From RSA11 sp965652565 (GTDB lineage: Bacteria; Actinomycetota; Thermoleophilia; Solirubrobacterales; 70-9), in NCBI GenBank assembly GCA_965652565.1, contig CBFGWL010000018.1, forward strand, positions 1-41,830: DNA of 41,830 nt, given 5' to 3'. Of the stretch, positions 16,226 through 24,126 are shown piece after piece (positions within the stretch are counted from its first letter, which is position 1; every line of letters starts with the position of its first letter). Both the position numbers and the translations under genes were made by a program. The notes beneath the pieces were generated by a model. It ran no database searches, was not told where the DNA came from, and worked only from the letters and a program-made list of their open reading frames with translations.

Positions 16226-17056
16226 CTAACTGGGCTGCAAGGCCTTGAAGCGGCGCATGTTCTCGACCATCGCCGTCTCGGTCGGCAGCCGCTCCATGCT
16301 GGACGCGCCGAAGAATCCGACGATGCCCGTGGTGCGCTCGAGGACGTAGGCGGCGTCCTCGGGCTCGGCCAAGGGGCCGCCGTGGCAGAGCACGATCACG
16401 TCGGGGTTGATCTTGATCGCCGCGTCGCGCATGGCCTGGATGCGCTCCACGCACTCATCGAGCGTGAGCGCGGTCTCGGCGCCGATCATTCCCTTGGTCG
16501 TCAGCCCCATGTGCGGGACGAGCACGTCGGCGCCGGCCTTCGTCATCGCTTCCGCCGACTCCACGTCGAACACATACGGGCAGGTGAGCAAGCCGAGCTC
16601 GGCTGCGTGGCCGATCATCTCGACCTCGAGGTCGTAGCTCATGCCCGTCTCCTCGAGGTTCGCCCGGAACGTGCCGTCGATGAGCCCGACGGTCGGGAAG
16701 TTCTGAACGCCCGCGAAGCCGGCCTCCTTGACCTGCCGCAGGAAGTTCGGCATGAGGCGGAAGGGGTCGGTGCCGCATACGCCGGCGAGCACGGGGGTGT
16801 CCTTGACGACCGGCAGGACCTCGCCAGCCATCTCCATCACGATCGCGTTCGCGTCCCCGTACGGCAGGAGCCCGGCCAGCGAGCCCCGGCCCGCCATCCG
16901 GTAGCGGCCGGAGTTGTAGATGATGATCAGGTCGGTGCCGCCCTGCTCCGCGCATTTGGCGGACAAACCGGTGCCGGCCCCGGCGCCGATGATCACCCCG
17001 CCATCGTCCAGCGTCGCGCGGAGCTTCGCCCTAGCCTCGTCCCCTGTCATCGTCAT
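16226..17056 (-). CDS. Phosphoenolpyruvate hydrolase family TIM-barrel protein
   Basis: A 276-aa protein of the PEP hydrolase/isomerase-like TIM-barrel family (COG5564 type). It has the glycine-rich start GGVIIGAGAGTGLSAKCAEQGGTDLIIIYNSGRYRMAGRGSL, DANAIVMEMA, PVLAGVCGTDPF, GVQNFPTVGLIDG, and the C-terminal VLCHGGPLAEPEDAAYVL and GIVGFFGASSMERLP. The true reaction of this family is not known to me. Homologues are regularly next to or fused with Tm-1-like UPF0261 proteins, as here, where the genes overlap by 4 bp (ATGA, 17053-17056). It is probably one subunit or step of a catabolic module fed by the upstream transporter. Confidence 0.85.
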   Translation of the reverse strand: MTMTGDEARAKLRATLDDGGVIIGAGAGTGLSAKCAEQGGTDLIIIYNSGRYRMAGRGSLAGLLPYGDANAIVMEMAGEVLPVVKDTPVLAGVCGTDPFRLMPNFLRQVKEAGFAGVQNFPTVGLIDGTFRANLEETGMSYDLEVEMIGHAAELGLLTCPYVFDVESAEAMTKAGADVLVPHMGLTTKGMIGAETALTLDECVERIQAMRDAAIKINPDVIVLCHGGPLAEPEDAAYVLERTTGIVGFFGASSMERLPTETAMVENMRRFKALQPS

Positions 17057-18270
17057 GCGGCCTCCTTAAGGAATTCATCGAGCTTCGCCACCATCGCCAC
17101 GGCGAACTCGGGGTCGTTCACATGCATGTCGAGCTCGTGCAGCTCCACGTTGTCGCCGACGCCGTTGCGCAACTCCTCGAACAGCGCCTCGTCGGCCTCG
17201 GGGTCCCAGAAGGGCTGACCCTCGGCGTCGATCATCGACACGCCCTTGAGCGGCAGGAAGAGCGCCGTCGGCCCCTTCGCGGCCGAGAGCTTGCGGGCGA
17301 TTCGCCGCCCAAGCTCCGCGCACTCCTCGGGCGTGGTTCGCATCAGCGTGACGATCGGGTTGTGGACGTAGAGGTTGCGGTCCTCGAAGCGCTCGGGCAC
17401 CGTCTCGCGGCCGCCGAAGTTGACCATGTCGAGGGCGCCCACCGAGACGACCTGCGGGATTCCCAAGCGGCCCGCCATCTCCAAGCGATCGGGCCCGGCG
17501 GAGAGCACGCCGCCGACGAGGTCGTCGCAGAGTTCCGTGGTCGTGACGTCGAGCACCGCGGTCAAAAAGCCCGACTCGAGCAGCGACTCGAGCGCCTGAC
17601 CGCCGACCCCGGTGGCATGGAAGACGACCGGTTCGTAGCCGCGCTTCTCGAGCTCCTCGCGCGCGTACGTCACGCACGGCGTGGTGACGCCGAACATGCT
17701 GACGCCCACGAGCGGGCGCTCCTGCTCGACCTCGACCGGCTTCGCCTTGACCATGCCGGCCATCGCGTGGGCCGCGTTCGCGAGCACCCGCGCCGAGATC
17801 GAGTTGATCCCAGCGACGTCCGTGACCGACGGCATCATCGTGATGTCGCGCGCGCCGACGTACTCGCGCACGTCGCCGGCGGCCATCGTCGAGACCATCA
17901 GCTTCGGCACGCCCACCGGCAGCGCCTGCATCGCCCGCGTGGCGATCGCGGTGTTGCCGGATCCGCCCGCGGCCAGCACGCCATCGATGCGACCCTCGTC
18001 GTGGAGGCGCTTGGTGAACGCCGCGGCTGCCTCGGCCATCGCCGTGACCGCGGCTCCGCGGTCGCCGGCCGCCGCGAGCGCGGCCGGATCGGCGCCCGTC
18101 GCGGCGCCCACCTCCTCTCGGCTGAAGTCGGGCTCGACGCGGGCGGGCTCGAGGGTGCCGACATCGGCGAGCAGGGTGTCCACGCCCTCCTCGCGGAGAC
18201 GGTCGCGCAGGTACGCGTACTCGTCGCCCTTCGTGTCGAGAGTGCCGATTAGGAGGACGGTCGGGCTCAC
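17053..18270 (-). CDS. Tm-1-like ATP-binding domain (UPF0261) protein
   Basis: A 405-aa UPF0261/Tm-1-like protein. It shows the N-terminal VLLIGTLDTKGDEYAYLRDRL, GVLAAGGSGNTAIATRAMQALPVGVPKLMVSTMA, DITMMPSVTDVAGINSISARVLANAA, PLVGVSMFGVTTPCV, VFHATGVGGQALE and VPERFEDRNLYVHNP, all characteristic. The Tm-1 relative in tomato binds a viral replication protein; the bacterial metabolic role is unknown. The GTG at 18270 overlaps the cupin stop as GTGA and has GGAAGG six bases upstream; an ATG at 18285 is possible. It sits between cupin and TIM-barrel genes in the liv operon, which points to breakdown of an imported compound. Confidence 0.85.
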   Translation of the reverse strand: MSPTVLLIGTLDTKGDEYAYLRDRLREEGVDTLLADVGTLEPARVEPDFSREEVGAATGADPAALAAAGDRGAAVTAMAEAAAAFTKRLHDEGRIDGVLAAGGSGNTAIATRAMQALPVGVPKLMVSTMAAGDVREYVGARDITMMPSVTDVAGINSISARVLANAAHAMAGMVKAKPVEVEQERPLVGVSMFGVTTPCVTYAREELEKRGYEPVVFHATGVGGQALESLLESGFLTAVLDVTTTELCDDLVGGVLSAGPDRLEMAGRLGIPQVVSVGALDMVNFGGRETVPERFEDRNLYVHNPIVTLMRTTPEECAELGRRIARKLSAAKGPTALFLPLKGVSMIDAEGQPFWDPEADEALFEELRNGVGDNVELHELDMHVNDPEFAVAMVAKLDEFLKEAA

Positions 18271-18677
18271 GCCTGAACCTTCCACTCGGGACCGTCGCCC
18301 TCGCGGAAGTCGGGCAGGTCGCGCAACACGCGCTCGGCGCCGCCCGGGTTGTAGATGGCCAGCAACCTGATCGGCTGCCAGCCGGTGTTGATGGTGGCGT
18401 GGAACATGCCCTTCGGCACGTAGATCGTGTCGCCGGCCTTCACGTCGAACCAGTGCTCCTCGCCGTCGTCGAGCATCTGGCGGCCCTCGCCGGAGAGGAC
18501 GTACAGGACCTCTTCGGCGTCGGGATGGTTGTGACGCTCATGCCCCTTGCCCGGGAGGAGAAGAACCTCGCCGAAGGTCAGCGTGGCGCCGTCGGTGTCG
18601 TCGGGCGTCACGAGCCACTTCAGGACGCCCCAGTCCAGGGACTGGACGGGTCGGGAACTCGAATCGATCGCTTCCAT
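18267..18677 (-). CDS. Small cupin-domain protein
   Basis: A 136-aa single-domain cupin. Motif 1 is in LLLPGKGHERHNHPDAEEVLYVLSGEG (two His plus Glu metal ligands), and motif 2 in GDTIYVPKGMFHATINTG (third His). The metal site is therefore complete. Such cupins may be isomerases, dioxygenases or sensors. Its position between livF and the Tm-1-like gene implies a role in the same pathway. The ATG at 18677 shares one base with the livF stop (TGATG) and has GGAGG a few bases upstream. Confidence 0.8.
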   Translation of the reverse strand: MEAIDSSSRPVQSLDWGVLKWLVTPDDTDGATLTFGEVLLLPGKGHERHNHPDAEEVLYVLSGEGRQMLDDGEEHWFDVKAGDTIYVPKGMFHATINTGWQPIRLLAIYNPGGAERVLRDLPDFREGDGPEWKVQA

Positions 18678-19420
18678 CAGGCCTCCTCCGCCAGCGGTTC
18701 GACGCCCAGGTAGCGCCGCTGGGCATCCGGGTCGTTCTTCAACTCCTCCGAAGTCGTCTCGGCGGCGATCTCACCGGCCACCATCACGAGATGCCGATCG
18801 GCGAGCTCGGTGGCCACCGCGAGGTTCTGTTCGACCAGGAGCACGGCGGTGCCCTCCGCCGAGAGGCCCCTGGTCGCCTCGATCAAGTCGTCGATCACGG
18901 CGGGGGCCAGCCCCTCGGACGGCTCGTCCATGATCAAGAGCTTCGGATCCAGCATCAGCGAGCGGGCGATCGAGAGCATCTGCTGCTCGCCGCCGGAGAG
19001 CTGCGTGCCGCCAATGCGCTTGCGCTGCGCGAGCCGCGGGAAGAGCTCGTACACGCGGTCGATCGACCAGTGGCGCCCGTTGCCGTTCCCGTTCCCGCCG
19101 CGGCCCGCGACGAGACGCAGGTGCTCCTCGACGGTCAGCGACTCGAACAGGCGGCGGCCCTGCGGCACGAAGCCGAGGCCCGCGGCGGCGACCTTGTAGG
19201 GCGGCTTGCCGAGGAGCTCCTCCCCGTGGAAGCGGATCGAGCCGTCGGCCTTTTGGATCAGCCCCATGATCGCCATGCACAGGGTCGACTTGCCCATCCC
19301 GTTGCGCCCGATGATCGCCGTGGGCTCGGCGCCGACCTCGAAGCTCACGTCGTGCAGGACGTGGGCCGGGCCGTAGTACGCGTTCAGGTTCTCGATCTCG
19401 AGGACGACGTCACGCGGCAT
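18677..19420 (-). CDS. livF: Branched-chain amino acid-type ABC transporter ATP-binding protein LivF
   Basis: A 247-aa ABC ATPase of the HAAT (LivF) family. Walker A is GRNGMGKST (residues 38-46), the signature LSGGEQQ (141-147), Walker B LLIMDEP (161-167), and the H-loop position is replaced in VLLVEQNLAVA, as usual in LivF. A short GNGNGNG insert (residues 109-115) from a CCGTTC-type repeat is a local oddity. With LivG it powers uptake through LivHM. The start overlaps the end of livG by 11 bp. The attached catabolic genes suggest that the substrate need not be an amino acid. Confidence 0.9.
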   Translation of the reverse strand: MPRDVVLEIENLNAYYGPAHVLHDVSFEVGAEPTAIIGRNGMGKSTLCMAIMGLIQKADGSIRFHGEELLGKPPYKVAAAGLGFVPQGRRLFESLTVEEHLRLVAGRGGNGNGNGRHWSIDRVYELFPRLAQRKRIGGTQLSGGEQQMLSIARSLMLDPKLLIMDEPSEGLAPAVIDDLIEATRGLSAEGTAVLLVEQNLAVATELADRHLVMVAGEIAAETTSEELKNDPDAQRRYLGVEPLAEEA

Positions 19421-20183
19421 GGCGGCGCCCCAGGTAAAGGTCGTGGACGGTCTCGTTGGCGCGGATTTCGTCGGGCGTGCCCTCCGCGATCACCTCGCCG
19501 TCGTACATCATCGTCACCCAGCTCGCGACGCGCAGGGCGACGTCCATGTCGTGTTCGATCAGGACGAGCGTGATGTCGTCGGGCAGCTTGAGGAGCAGCT
19601 CGGTGAGCCGCTGGCGCTCGGTGCGCGAGAGCCCGGCGGCGGGCTCGTCGAGGAGCATGAGCTTGGGATCGGTCGCGCGCGCCATCGCGACCTCGAGCTG
19701 ACGCTGCTCGCCGTGGGACAGCTCGTCCACCATGCGGTCGAGCACCCCCTCGAGCCCCATCTCCGCGGCGACGGCGCGGGCGCGCTCGCGCAACCCCGCG
19801 TCGTCGGCCGTGATCACGGGACGCAGGTGGCCCTTGCGGACGCCGAGCACCGCCAGATAGACGTTGTCCTCGACGGTGAGCCCACCGAAGAGGCGCGACG
19901 TCTGGAACGTGCGCGCCAGCCCCATGTGGGCCCGCTTGCGCGCCGGCAGCGCGCTCACGTCGACGCCGAACAACTCCACGGTGCCCGACGTGGGCGGGAA
20001 CTCGCCCGAGATCAGGTTGAAGAGCGTCGTCTTCCCCGCCCCGTTCGGGCCGAGGATCGCCCGGCGCTCTCCGGGCCGGATCTCGAGGTCGACCTCCCGC
20101 ACCGCGTTGAGCCCGCCGAAGCGCCGGCCGATCCCCCGCAAGCGGAGGATCGGCTCGGCACTGGCTGTTGCCTTCTCAGGCAT
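19410..20183 (-). CDS. livG: ABC transporter ATP-binding protein LivG
   Basis: A 257-aa ABC ATPase of the LivG type. Walker A is GPNGAGKTT (45-53), the LivG-specific ARTFQTSRLFGGLTVEDNVYLAV follows, then the signature LSHGEQRQLEVAMA, Walker B LMLLDEPAAG and an intact H-loop LVLIEHDMDVA. The ATG at 20183 has AAGGGG five bases upstream; the 43-codon longer frame reads as low-complexity sequence and would run into livK. There is only a 13-bp gap after livK. Confidence 0.9.
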   Translation of the reverse strand: MPEKATASAEPILRLRGIGRRFGGLNAVREVDLEIRPGERRAILGPNGAGKTTLFNLISGEFPPTSGTVELFGVDVSALPARKRAHMGLARTFQTSRLFGGLTVEDNVYLAVLGVRKGHLRPVITADDAGLRERARAVAAEMGLEGVLDRMVDELSHGEQRQLEVAMARATDPKLMLLDEPAAGLSRTERQRLTELLLKLPDDITLVLIEHDMDVALRVASWVTMMYDGEVIAEGTPDEIRANETVHDLYLGRRHAA

Positions 20184-20196
20184 CAATCCCCTTCGA

Positions 20197-21612
20197 CTAC
20201 TCGCTGCTGCCGAAATCAACCGGCTCCAGCTGGCCCTCCCAGGGGAGGTCGTAGTCCTTGCACTCGGGGTTCTTGCGGTCCGGGGGCGGCGTGTCAGGAG
20301 TGAACGCGCCACCGAACTGCTGGTCCACCTGCGGAACGCGAGCGATCGTCTTGACGGTGGGCGGGTTGTTGCCCTCGCCGGGGACGACCTGCTTCACGTA
20401 GTTGTCGGAGATCGCCTGACGGTTCTCGTCCAGGCGGATGTCGCCGTAGGGCGCCTCCGCACCGGTGAGCTCCATGTTCGCGAGCGTCTCGTGGAACTTC
20501 TCGACATCAGAGATGTCGCCGTCGAGCTCCTCGATCGCCTTGGCGAGGGCCTCCATCGCACCGTAGTAGTGGTAGACGAAGACGCTCGCGCCGGCCTCCG
20601 CGACCTCGGGGTAGACCGACAGACGGTCGATGTACTCCTCGACGTCCGGACCCGTGGCGTCCGCCGCGGTGTTACCCGACACCGTCACGCCGACCACTTC
20701 CTCGCCGATCTCCTCGAGGACGAGCGGGTCGTCGACGAACAGGTTGCCGATCATCTCGTCGGACTCGATCGGGCCCTTCTGCTCGATGTACTGGTTGACG
20801 AACGAGATCAGGCCCTCACCGCCGACCGCGGTGTAGATGCCGTCGATGTTGTCCGGGATCTGAGCGATGAACGACGAGTAGTCGGTCTCGCCCAGCGACG
20901 GCCAGATGCGCTTGACGACCTGGCCACCGTTCGCGCAGAAGTCGGCGATGAACCCACCGGCCGAGGTCTGTGCGAAGGAGTAGTCGTCGCCGATCACGGC
21001 GGCGCGCTTCCAGCCCAACTCGTTGACCGCGTACTCACCCACGCCGGCGGACCACTGGGCGCCGTCGGTGTGGAAGCGGAAGAAGTTGGGAGCCTGGACC
21101 TTCAGGGTGGCGTCCTGCGCACCCGCGGCCCCGTTGATGAACGTCTTGTCCGGCTGCTCCTTCGCGTAGTTCGCGATCGCGATGCCCTCGTCACCCGAGA
21201 GCGGGCCGATCAACACGTCAGCGCCTTCCTGCTCAACCAGGCGACGGGCCTCGTTGACCGCGACCTCGGGCGTCTCGTCAGAGCACCCATAGCCGACGAC
21301 CTCGATGGGCCGGCCGGCGATCTCGGCGCCCTCGACGCCATCGCTGGGGGTGTCGGACACGGGCTCCGCGCCGCGCTGGATCAGCGGGACGTTGAAGCCG
21401 CCAGCGGTGGCCTCGTAGAACGCGCCGAACGCGCCCTCGCACGTCGACAGGAACCCGACCTTGATCGGTTCCCCGTCGCCGCCGCCGTCTCCGCCGCCGC
21501 CGTTATCGTCGTCGCCGCCGCAAGCGCCGGCGAACAAAGCGAGGGCCGGGACGAGCGCAATGGCGGAGAGTCTCCGCCCCCATCGCTGCATGAGCGGTGG
21601 TCGATCCCTCAT
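20197..21612 (-). CDS. livK: Periplasmic-binding-type substrate-binding lipoprotein (LivK-like)
   Basis: A 471-aa type I solute-binding protein. The lipoprotein signal ends in LFAGAC with Cys31 as lipid anchor, followed by an acidic Gly/Asp linker (residues 32-47). The binding domain starts IKVGFLSTCEGAFGAFYEA and carries GADVLIGPLSGDEGIAIANYA, RAAVIGDDYSFAQTSAGGF and FVYHYYGAMEALAKAIEEL. It captures the transported solute outside the membrane. The ATG at 21612 overlaps livM as ATGA and has a strong GGAGGAGAGGA just upstream. Ligand identity cannot be read, but the pathway context argues for a non-amino-acid substrate. The order H-M-K-G-F places the binding protein in the middle of the operon. 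Confidence 0.88.
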   Translation of the reverse strand: MRDRPPLMQRWGRRLSAIALVPALALFAGACGGDDDNGGGGDGGGDGEPIKVGFLSTCEGAFGAFYEATAGGFNVPLIQRGAEPVSDTPSDGVEGAEIAGRPIEVVGYGCSDETPEVAVNEARRLVEQEGADVLIGPLSGDEGIAIANYAKEQPDKTFINGAAGAQDATLKVQAPNFFRFHTDGAQWSAGVGEYAVNELGWKRAAVIGDDYSFAQTSAGGFIADFCANGGQVVKRIWPSLGETDYSSFIAQIPDNIDGIYTAVGGEGLISFVNQYIEQKGPIESDEMIGNLFVDDPLVLEEIGEEVVGVTVSGNTAADATGPDVEEYIDRLSVYPEVAEAGASVFVYHYYGAMEALAKAIEELDGDISDVEKFHETLANMELTGAEAPYGDIRLDENRQAISDNYVKQVVPGEGNNPPTVKTIARVPQVDQQFGGAFTPDTPPPDRKNPECKDYDLPWEGQLEPVDFGSSE

Positions 21613-22799
21613 TCCTCTCCTCCTATCTCTGGGGTTGCCGTGTGTGTCGAACGCTGGAAAGTGCTGTCAGCCTGCGCGGCGACTGGTCCCTCGGGCCGAT
21701 CGGCCGGAGGGCTCGCGGCCGCGCCGGCGGCGGCCTCCGTTGGCTGGGCCTCCGAGTCGCCGGCGCCCTCGGGGCCGCGGCCGCGTGAGCGCAGCCAGGA
21801 GAGCACGCGCTCGCGGCCGGCTTCCCAAGCGCCGACCAAACCACCGGGCGAGAGCAGCACGATGGCGAGGAAGATCAGCCCGAGGAGGGTGTTGAAGCGC
21901 TCGGGACCGAGGATGTCGCCGAACTCTGGCGTCCAGCGACGCGTGTAGTTGTCGAGCAGCACGAACGCGATGGCCCCGACCCACGCGCCGTGCAGGCGGT
22001 AGAGCCCGCCGATCACCGCGACGACGAGGACGTCGATGACTGCGTTGAGGTCCACCGAGCCCGGACCGATGCGACGACTCCACCACACGAACAGGACCCC
22101 GGCAACCGCGGCGACCAAGCCCGCCACCGCGAACGCGAGCGTTCGATGGACCTCGACGTGGTAGCCCAGCGCGCGCATCCGGGACGGCTCGTCGCGGATG
22201 CCCTGCAGCGTGAGGCCGAACGGGGTCCGGCCGAGATAGCGCAGTCCGAAGTAAGCCGCGGCGGCGACGACCAAACTCACGTAGTAGAAGGACGCCGGGT
22301 CGTTCACCCGGTCTCCCACGATGCCCGGGATCGTCACGTTGTTGACGCCCCCGTGACCGGAGAGCTGCGTGACCTGGCCGAAGAAGTAATAGACCATCAC
22401 GCCGAAGGCCAAGGTGATCATCAGGTAGTAGATCCCCTCGCTGCGCGCTGCGATCAGTCCCATGATCAAAGCGACGATGACCGCGACGATCACGCCGATG
22501 ACGGCGGCGAGCCAGGGGTCGATCGCGATGCTCAACCCGCCCTCAGCTTCCCCGAGGTTCGCCGCCACCAGCGCCGCGATCCCGAAGATCGCCACCTGGG
22601 CGAGCGAGACCATCCCGCCGTAGCTCGAGAGGAAGATCAGGCTCATCGCGACCATGCCCAGCCAGATCGCCTGCGTGAGCAGCGCGCTCAAGAAGAAGTT
22701 GGAGAAGATGAGCGGCGCGAGCAGGAGCAGGGCGGCCAAGACCCCGAGCCCGATCTTCTCGGGGAGCGTCAGCGGTGTGCCGCGCGACGAGATGTTCAC
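21609..22799 (-). CDS. livM: Branched-chain-type ABC permease LivM
   Basis: A 396-aa permease with about 9-10 hydrophobic segments. Family landmarks: LSSYGGMVSLAQVAIFGIAALVAANL, ARSEGIYYLMITLAFGVMVYYFFGQ, TPFGLTLQGIRDEPSRMRALGYHV and GGLYRLHGAWVGAIAFVLLDNY. A 60-residue Ala/Pro/Glu-rich cytoplasmic tail follows the last helix. The GTG at 22799 gives a GTGA overlap with livH. Confidence 0.9.
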   Translation of the reverse strand: MNISSRGTPLTLPEKIGLGVLAALLLLAPLIFSNFFLSALLTQAIWLGMVAMSLIFLSSYGGMVSLAQVAIFGIAALVAANLGEAEGGLSIAIDPWLAAVIGVIVAVIVALIMGLIAARSEGIYYLMITLAFGVMVYYFFGQVTQLSGHGGVNNVTIPGIVGDRVNDPASFYYVSLVVAAAAYFGLRYLGRTPFGLTLQGIRDEPSRMRALGYHVEVHRTLAFAVAGLVAAVAGVLFVWWSRRIGPGSVDLNAVIDVLVVAVIGGLYRLHGAWVGAIAFVLLDNYTRRWTPEFGDILGPERFNTLLGLIFLAIVLLSPGGLVGAWEAGRERVLSWLRSRGRGPEGAGDSEAQPTEAAAGAAASPPADRPEGPVAAQADSTFQRSTHTATPEIGGEE

Positions 22800-23884
22800 G
22801 CCGGCCTCCCGAACAGGCCGTAGGGCCGGACGGCGAGCACCGCCACCACCAGGCCGAAGGTGAGCAGGATCGAGTAGTTGGTGAGGTCGGTCCCGCCGAA
22901 CGTCAGATAGGAGGCGCCGTAAGCCTGCACGAGGCCGAGCGCGACCGCGCCGACAGCCGCCCCGCCGAGGCTCCCCATGCCGCCGATGATCACGACGATC
23001 AGCGAGTTCAGGAGGAAGGCCGAGTCCTGGCCGGGCTGCAGCGAGAGCATGCTGCCCCCGAGGACCCCGCCGAAGCCCGCTAGCAGCGAGCCGATGAAGA
23101 AGGCGCCCGCGAAGACGAGCGGGATGTTGATCCCCAGGGCGGCGACCATGTCGCGGTCGTCCACGCCGGCTCGGGTGATCAGCCCGAAGCGCGTCTTCTT
23201 GATCATCAGCCAGAGCAGGAGCCCGACGAGCAGCGCGGAGCCAAGCACGATCGTCAAGCGGAAGAACCCGAAGCTGCCGACGAGGGGCAGATCGACGCTG
23301 GTCGGCCAGTCGGCGGGCAGCTTGATGTCCTTGGCGACGCCCCCGAAATGGGCCAGCATCTGATCACCGGCGATGATGATGATCGCGATCGTGATCAGCG
23401 CTTGGCGGAGTTCCTGCCCCTGGTTCCAGCGCAGGAGCAGCTGGTAGATCAGGACGCCGAGCACCCCCATCGCCAGCGCGGCGATCACCAGGGGAATCAG
23501 CCACTCCAGCACCGTGTACTGAGTCTCGCCGCTGGACTGGCCGATCGAGAGCTCGAAAGCGCCGGAGTCGTCGGAGAAGAGCTTCTCCTGGAGCTCGAAG
23601 GCGATGTAGCCGCCGAGCAGGTACAGCGAGCCATGCGCCATGTTGATCGTGCGCATCAGCCCGAAGATCAGCGTGAAGCCGCTCGCGACCACGAAGTAGA
23701 GGCCGGCGAGCGTCAGACCCAGCAGGGTCGCGCCGAGAAAGCCGCCGAAGTCGCCGATCGCCTTACCGACCAGCCAGCCCGCGATCAGCAGGACGAGGGC
23801 CCCGCCGATCACCGCCTTCGGCTGTCGCAGCCGCGCCGGCGCCTCGACCTCGGTGCTCAGCCTTTCAGGCGCCGAAGTCGCCAC
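22796..23884 (-). CDS. livH: Branched-chain-type ABC permease LivH
   Basis: A permease of about 362 aa and the first structural gene of the operon. It has VVASGFTLIFGLMRTINMAHGSLYLLGGYIAF, the HAAT permease hallmark, a periplasmic insert (about 40 residues with FSDDSGAFELSIGQSSGETQY), TRFGLITRAGVDDRDMVAALGIN and GGMGSLGGAAVGAVALG. Start choice is uncertain: GTG at 23884 has GGAGGA ten bases upstream, while GTG at 23908 is farther from the nearest strong site. A short frame with a better ribosome site (23865-23912) overlaps the start region out of frame. Confidence 0.85.
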   Translation of the reverse strand: MATSAPERLSTEVEAPARLRQPKAVIGGALVLLIAGWLVGKAIGDFGGFLGATLLGLTLAGLYFVVASGFTLIFGLMRTINMAHGSLYLLGGYIAFELQEKLFSDDSGAFELSIGQSSGETQYTVLEWLIPLVIAALAMGVLGVLIYQLLLRWNQGQELRQALITIAIIIIAGDQMLAHFGGVAKDIKLPADWPTSVDLPLVGSFGFFRLTIVLGSALLVGLLLWLMIKKTRFGLITRAGVDDRDMVAALGINIPLVFAGAFFIGSLLAGFGGVLGGSMLSLQPGQDSAFLLNSLIVVIIGGMGSLGGAAVGAVALGLVQAYGASYLTFGGTDLTNYSILLTFGLVVAVLAVRPYGLFGRPA

Positions 23885-23912
23885 GCAGGCTCGTCCTCCA
23901 AGCGTCACCCAT
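23865..23912 (-). CDS. Possible 15-codon leader ORF overlapping the livH start
   Basis: An ATG at 23912 has GGAGAGG nine bases upstream, the best ribosome site in the leader, and opens a frame of 15 codons (M-G-D-A-W-R-T-S-L-R-G-D-F-G-A) ending in TGA at 23865-23867. It is out of frame with livH and ends 20 bases past the GTG chosen for livH. It could couple or modulate translation. It may equally mean that the true livH start and frame usage need protein data. Confidence 0.3.
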   Translation of the reverse strand: MGDAWRTSLRGDFGA

Positions 23913-23945
23913 CACGTATTGCCTCTCCTCACTCCCGCAGCGATG

Positions 23946-23981
23946 TTCCGAAATACGGGACATCGTTTCCGCGATACGCGC
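23946..23981 (-). promoter_or_regulatory. IclR-type composite operator, site A (liv operon)
   Basis: Two 15-bp elements, 23946-23960 (TTCCGAAATACGGGA) and 23967-23981 (TTCCGCGATACGCGC), start 21 bp apart. The core (23956-23971), read toward livH, is CGGAA-ACGATG-TCCCG. The same layout occurs at three other promoters in this window. The site covers the expected transcription start, as for a repressor. Confidence 0.75.
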
Positions 23982-23982
23982 A

Positions 23983-24011
23983 TCCTTACACAAGCTCTCC
24001 TGCGACGTCAA
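23983..24011 (-). promoter_or_regulatory. Promoter of the liv operon
   Basis: Read leftward, TTGACG (24006-24011) is followed after exactly 17 bp by TAAGGA (23983-23988). The -35 box is near consensus. The predicted start point falls inside operator site A. Confidence 0.7.
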
Positions 24012-24069
24012 CACCTCTTTTTCCCCCCTGAGACAACGCATTTCCCGCCCTCAAAAGTCCGGCCGCCAC

Positions 24070-24111
24070 CCTGGGCGCCCGCCGCTGGGAAGAGGACGGC
24101 GGGCGCCCAGG
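24070..24111 (-). terminator. Strong terminator hairpin after the ThuA giant gene
   Basis: CCTGGGCGCCCGCCG (24070-24084) pairs perfectly with CGGCGGGCGCCCAGG (24097-24111): a 15-bp stem with a 12-nt loop, starting 15 bp past the stop codon. No long U-run follows, only ACTTTTG further on, which is usual in high-GC actinobacteria. Confidence 0.75.
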
Positions 24112-24126
24112 AGGCGGGAGGTGAGA

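Noticed and set aside
19070..19110. GNGNGNG stretch in LivF as a frameshift or sequencing slip
   Set aside because: It keeps frame, lies in a surface loop before the signature motif, and all ATPase motifs on both sides are intact.
18677..23884. Plain branched-chain amino acid transport as the operon's purpose
   Set aside because: No branched-chain amino acid catabolic gene is linked; five non-Liv genes and glycolate/malate synthase control argue for another substrate, though this stays unproven.
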